Position numbers and translations under genes: made by a program. From assembly GCA_016719755.1 (NCBI GenBank), contig JADJYM010000016.1, forward strand, positions 372,001 to 436,000: DNA of 64,000 nt, read 5' to 3'. Numbering within the stretch: position 1 is the stretch's first letter; every line of letters starts with the position of its first letter. The notes below the pieces were generated by a model. That model did no database searches and was not told the DNA's origin. It saw nothing but the letters and a program-made list of their open reading frames with translations. The DNA is from Novosphingobium sp. GTDB taxonomy: Bacteria > Pseudomonadota > Alphaproteobacteria > Sphingomonadales > Sphingomonadaceae. This document shows positions 62,564-64,000 of this stretch, piece after piece.

Positions 62564-62638
62564 GCTGCTGTAGCTCAGTGGTAGAGCGCACCCTTGGTAA
62601 GGGTGAGGTCGGGAGTTCAATCCTCCCCAGCAGCACCA
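62564..62638 (+). tRNA. tRNA-Thr (anticodon GGT)
   Basis: A complete 75-base tRNA with encoded CCA. The acceptor GCTGCTG (62564-62570) pairs with CAGCAGC (62628-62634); the D stem is GCTC/GAGC. The anticodon stem is CACCC/GGGTG with the loop TTGGTAA, giving anticodon GGT (reads ACC and ACT). The T stem GGGAG/CTCCC encloses TTCAATC. A short hairpin (ACCGC/GCGGT, 62643-62659) with TTTTC follows and may be its terminator. Confidence 0.97.
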
Positions 62639-62681
62639 TTCCACCGCCCCTTGCGCGGTTTTCAGCGATCCCCTTCCCGAC

Positions 62682-62721
62682 CGCCGCCAGACCCGCGCGG
62701 CCTTGCGCGGGTCTGGCGGCG
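62682..62721. terminator. Perfect 17-bp hairpin between tRNA-Thr and the ketoacyl synthase gene
   Basis: CGCCGCCAGACCCGCGC (62682-62698) and its exact complement (62705-62721) enclose a six-base loop. The two flanking genes converge on it. No T-run follows on either strand, so it may act as a terminator of unusual type, a pause site or mRNA 3'-end protector. Confidence 0.55.
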
Positions 62722-62742
62722 ATGATTCGGGCTGCCGGCCGC

Positions 62743-63945
62743 CTAGGCCCGCGTGACGATCAGGGCGGAATTGATCCCCCCGAACGCGAACGAGTTCGAA
62801 AGCGCCGCTTCAAAGCGATGCTCCAGCGGCACATCGAGCTGCAGGTTCAAGGGGCACTTCGGATCCTGTTCCAGGCAGTTGATATGCGGCGGGACGATCT
62901 GTTCCCGCAGCGCCTGGACCGTTATCACCAGTTCGAGCGCGCCCGCCGCGCCCAGCGTGTGGCCAATGATCGGCTTGCTTGAGGACACCGGAACCGAATC
63001 GAGCGCGGCGCCGAAGATTTCGCGCAGTGCCGCGGATTCCGTGATGTCGTTGAGGACCGTTCCGGTGCCGTGGGCGTTGATGTAGCCGATCGCCTCCGCG
63101 CCGAGCCCGGCATCGGCAAGGGCGGCGCGCATCGCCCGCGCGGCGCCATCGGCATCGGGCTGGACCATGTCGCGGGCATCGCTGGACGTGCCATAGCCGG
63201 CCAGCCAGGCCAGCGGCGCCGCGCCGCGCGCGGCCAGGGCCGCTTCGGATTCGAGCACGAACACCCCGGCGCCCTCGCCGATCACCATGCCGGTGCGGCC
63301 GAGCGAGAACGGGCGGCAGGCATCGGGACTGAGCACGCGCAGATATTCCCAGGCGCGCATCGTTGCCGGGGTCAGGCAGGCTTCCGCCCCGCCTACCACC
63401 GCCCGGTCGATCACGCCGGCCTTGATCATCATGGCCGCCATGCCGATCGCCTGGCTGCCCGATGCACAGGCGCTGGCCACGGCAAAGGTCGGCCCCTTGA
63501 TGCCGTGGACGATGCTGACCTGCGATGCGCCCGAACTGGGCATCGTGCGCGGCACGGCAAAGGTATCGAACTTCTGCCCGTGGTAATAATAGGAGCAGCC
63601 TTCATCGAGAGTGCCGATCCCTCCGACCCCCGTGCCGATGATCGCGGCGGTCCGGTCGCTGCGCAGTTCGGCCTCGGTCAGGCCCGCCGCGCGGATCGCT
63701 TCACCGGCAGCATAGAGCGCGTACCGGGCAAACGGATCGCAGGTGCGCAGCACGCCCGGATCGATGTGCTCCGCCGGATCGAAACCCGGGATGGCGCCGC
63801 CGATCAGGACGCGGTTGCCCATTGCGCGGGGCAGTTCGATTGGCCCGATGCCCGATCTGCCGCTGCGCGCCGCATCCCACAGCACATCGGCCCCAAGCCC
63901 GGCGGCACTGATGGCCCCCATGCCCGAGATCGCCACCCGGCGCAT
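62743..63945 (-). CDS. Beta-ketoacyl-[acyl-carrier-protein] synthase family protein (KAS I/II)
   Basis: A 400-residue condensing enzyme. The catalytic cysteine is in AVASACASGSQAIG near residue 165, and the two histidines are in YINAHGTGTVLND and IIGHTLGAAGALE. It elongates acyl chains on acyl carrier protein. It is close to FabF/FabB, but a second KAS in a separate cluster suggests a special lipid or pigment pathway. The ATG at 63945 overlaps the stop of the gene before it (TGATG); an in-frame GTG one codon earlier is also possible. Confidence 0.92.
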   Translation of the reverse strand: MRRVAISGMGAISAAGLGADVLWDAARSGRSGIGPIELPRAMGNRVLIGGAIPGFDPAEHIDPGVLRTCDPFARYALYAAGEAIRAAGLTEAELRSDRTAAIIGTGVGGIGTLDEGCSYYYHGQKFDTFAVPRTMPSSGASQVSIVHGIKGPTFAVASACASGSQAIGMAAMMIKAGVIDRAVVGGAEACLTPATMRAWEYLRVLSPDACRPFSLGRTGMVIGEGAGVFVLESEAALAARGAAPLAWLAGYGTSSDARDMVQPDADGAARAMRAALADAGLGAEAIGYINAHGTGTVLNDITESAALREIFGAALDSVPVSSSKPIIGHTLGAAGALELVITVQALREQIVPPHINCLEQDPKCPLNLQLDVPLEHRFEAALSNSFAFGGINSALIVTRA

Positions 63946-64000
63946 CACTTCGGCTCCATCTGATCGGCCAGGACCCTGATCAGATCGTGCAGGTAGACCG
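63945..64000 (-). CDS. C-terminal end of an unidentified protein, cut by the window edge
   Basis: Only the last 17 residues are visible (VYLHDLIRVLADQMEPK, then TGA), overlapping the ketoacyl synthase start. The helix-like end and the position directly before a condensing enzyme would fit an acyl carrier protein, but the fragment is too short to decide. Confidence 0.5.
   Translation of the reverse strand, partial: VYLHDLIRVLADQMEPK

Overview
The window is GC-rich, densely packed chromosomal DNA from an alphaproteobacterium. It is most likely a member of the Sphingomonadales (Novosphingobium/Erythrobacter-like). This rests on family content read from the sequence: a TrcR-type DUF1013 regulator, SciP (DUF1153), DUF1192 and DUF3035 proteins, a bactofilin overlapping an M23 peptidase, a short Coq7, and many start/stop overlaps of the ATGA, GTGA or TGATG type. 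I see no phage, insertion sequence, CRISPR array or plasmid functions. The one tRNA is tRNA-Thr(GGT) near the right end.

Layout. 1-5.7 kb: the end of hemB, a GNAT, a membrane/spermidine-synthase-like fusion, gamma-carbonic anhydrase and DUF167, then a STAS-less SulP transporter and a truncated haemoglobin on the other strand. 5.8-11.3 kb: clpA with an unusual repeat-bearing leader, DUF1192, a PIG3-type quinone oxidoreductase, a lipoprotein and TrcR. 11.3-20.3 kb: a frameshifted acyl-CoA ligase, bactofilin plus M23 peptidase, proA-nadD-rsfS-rlmH, an EnvC-like protein and a CtpA protease. 20.3-26.1 kb: dsbB, coq7 and an envelope region with a secreted hypothetical, a trimeric autotransporter-like adhesin with tandem repeats and a damaged reading frame, and two small secreted proteins. 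26.2-30.6 kb: fabI, a BrkB-type membrane protein, a DnaJ-like protein, pdxH and a CDF metal exporter. 30.6-36.1 kb: nucleotide-sugar synthesis (manC, manA, gmd, fcl), which together make GDP-mannose and GDP-L-fucose for surface polysaccharide. A serine hydrolase lipoprotein is translationally coupled to gmd. 36-38.4 kb: mnmA, a small hypothetical plus sciP, and a GlsB-like protein. 38.6-46 kb: an RND efflux pump whose permease frame is broken, DUF445, a GNAT and DUF2804. 46-50.8 kb: etfBA, sucC, an inositol-phosphatase-like enzyme and an OmpA-type lipoprotein. 51-62.5 kb: a CNNM/CBS transporter and a long leftward run (gpmA, purE, purK, folA, M19 dipeptidase, ribF, GDPD-like, ileS, lspA, DUF3035). 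62.5-64 kb: tRNA-Thr, a ketoacyl-ACP synthase and the tail of one more gene.

Most of the window is conserved housekeeping sequence. The points most worth a second look are: the repeat-rich adhesin with its cluster of indels; a GDPD-fold protein in which three active-site positions are substituted; a sharply bounded low-GC, odd-codon patch inside ileS; an extra membrane segment inserted in the RND permease; a perfect 14-bp palindrome before etfBA; and a GANTC-rich motif shared by two promoter regions. Three genes carry frame breaks (near 11950, 24050-24230 and 42044), so sequencing or assembly error must be excluded before any biological reading of them.
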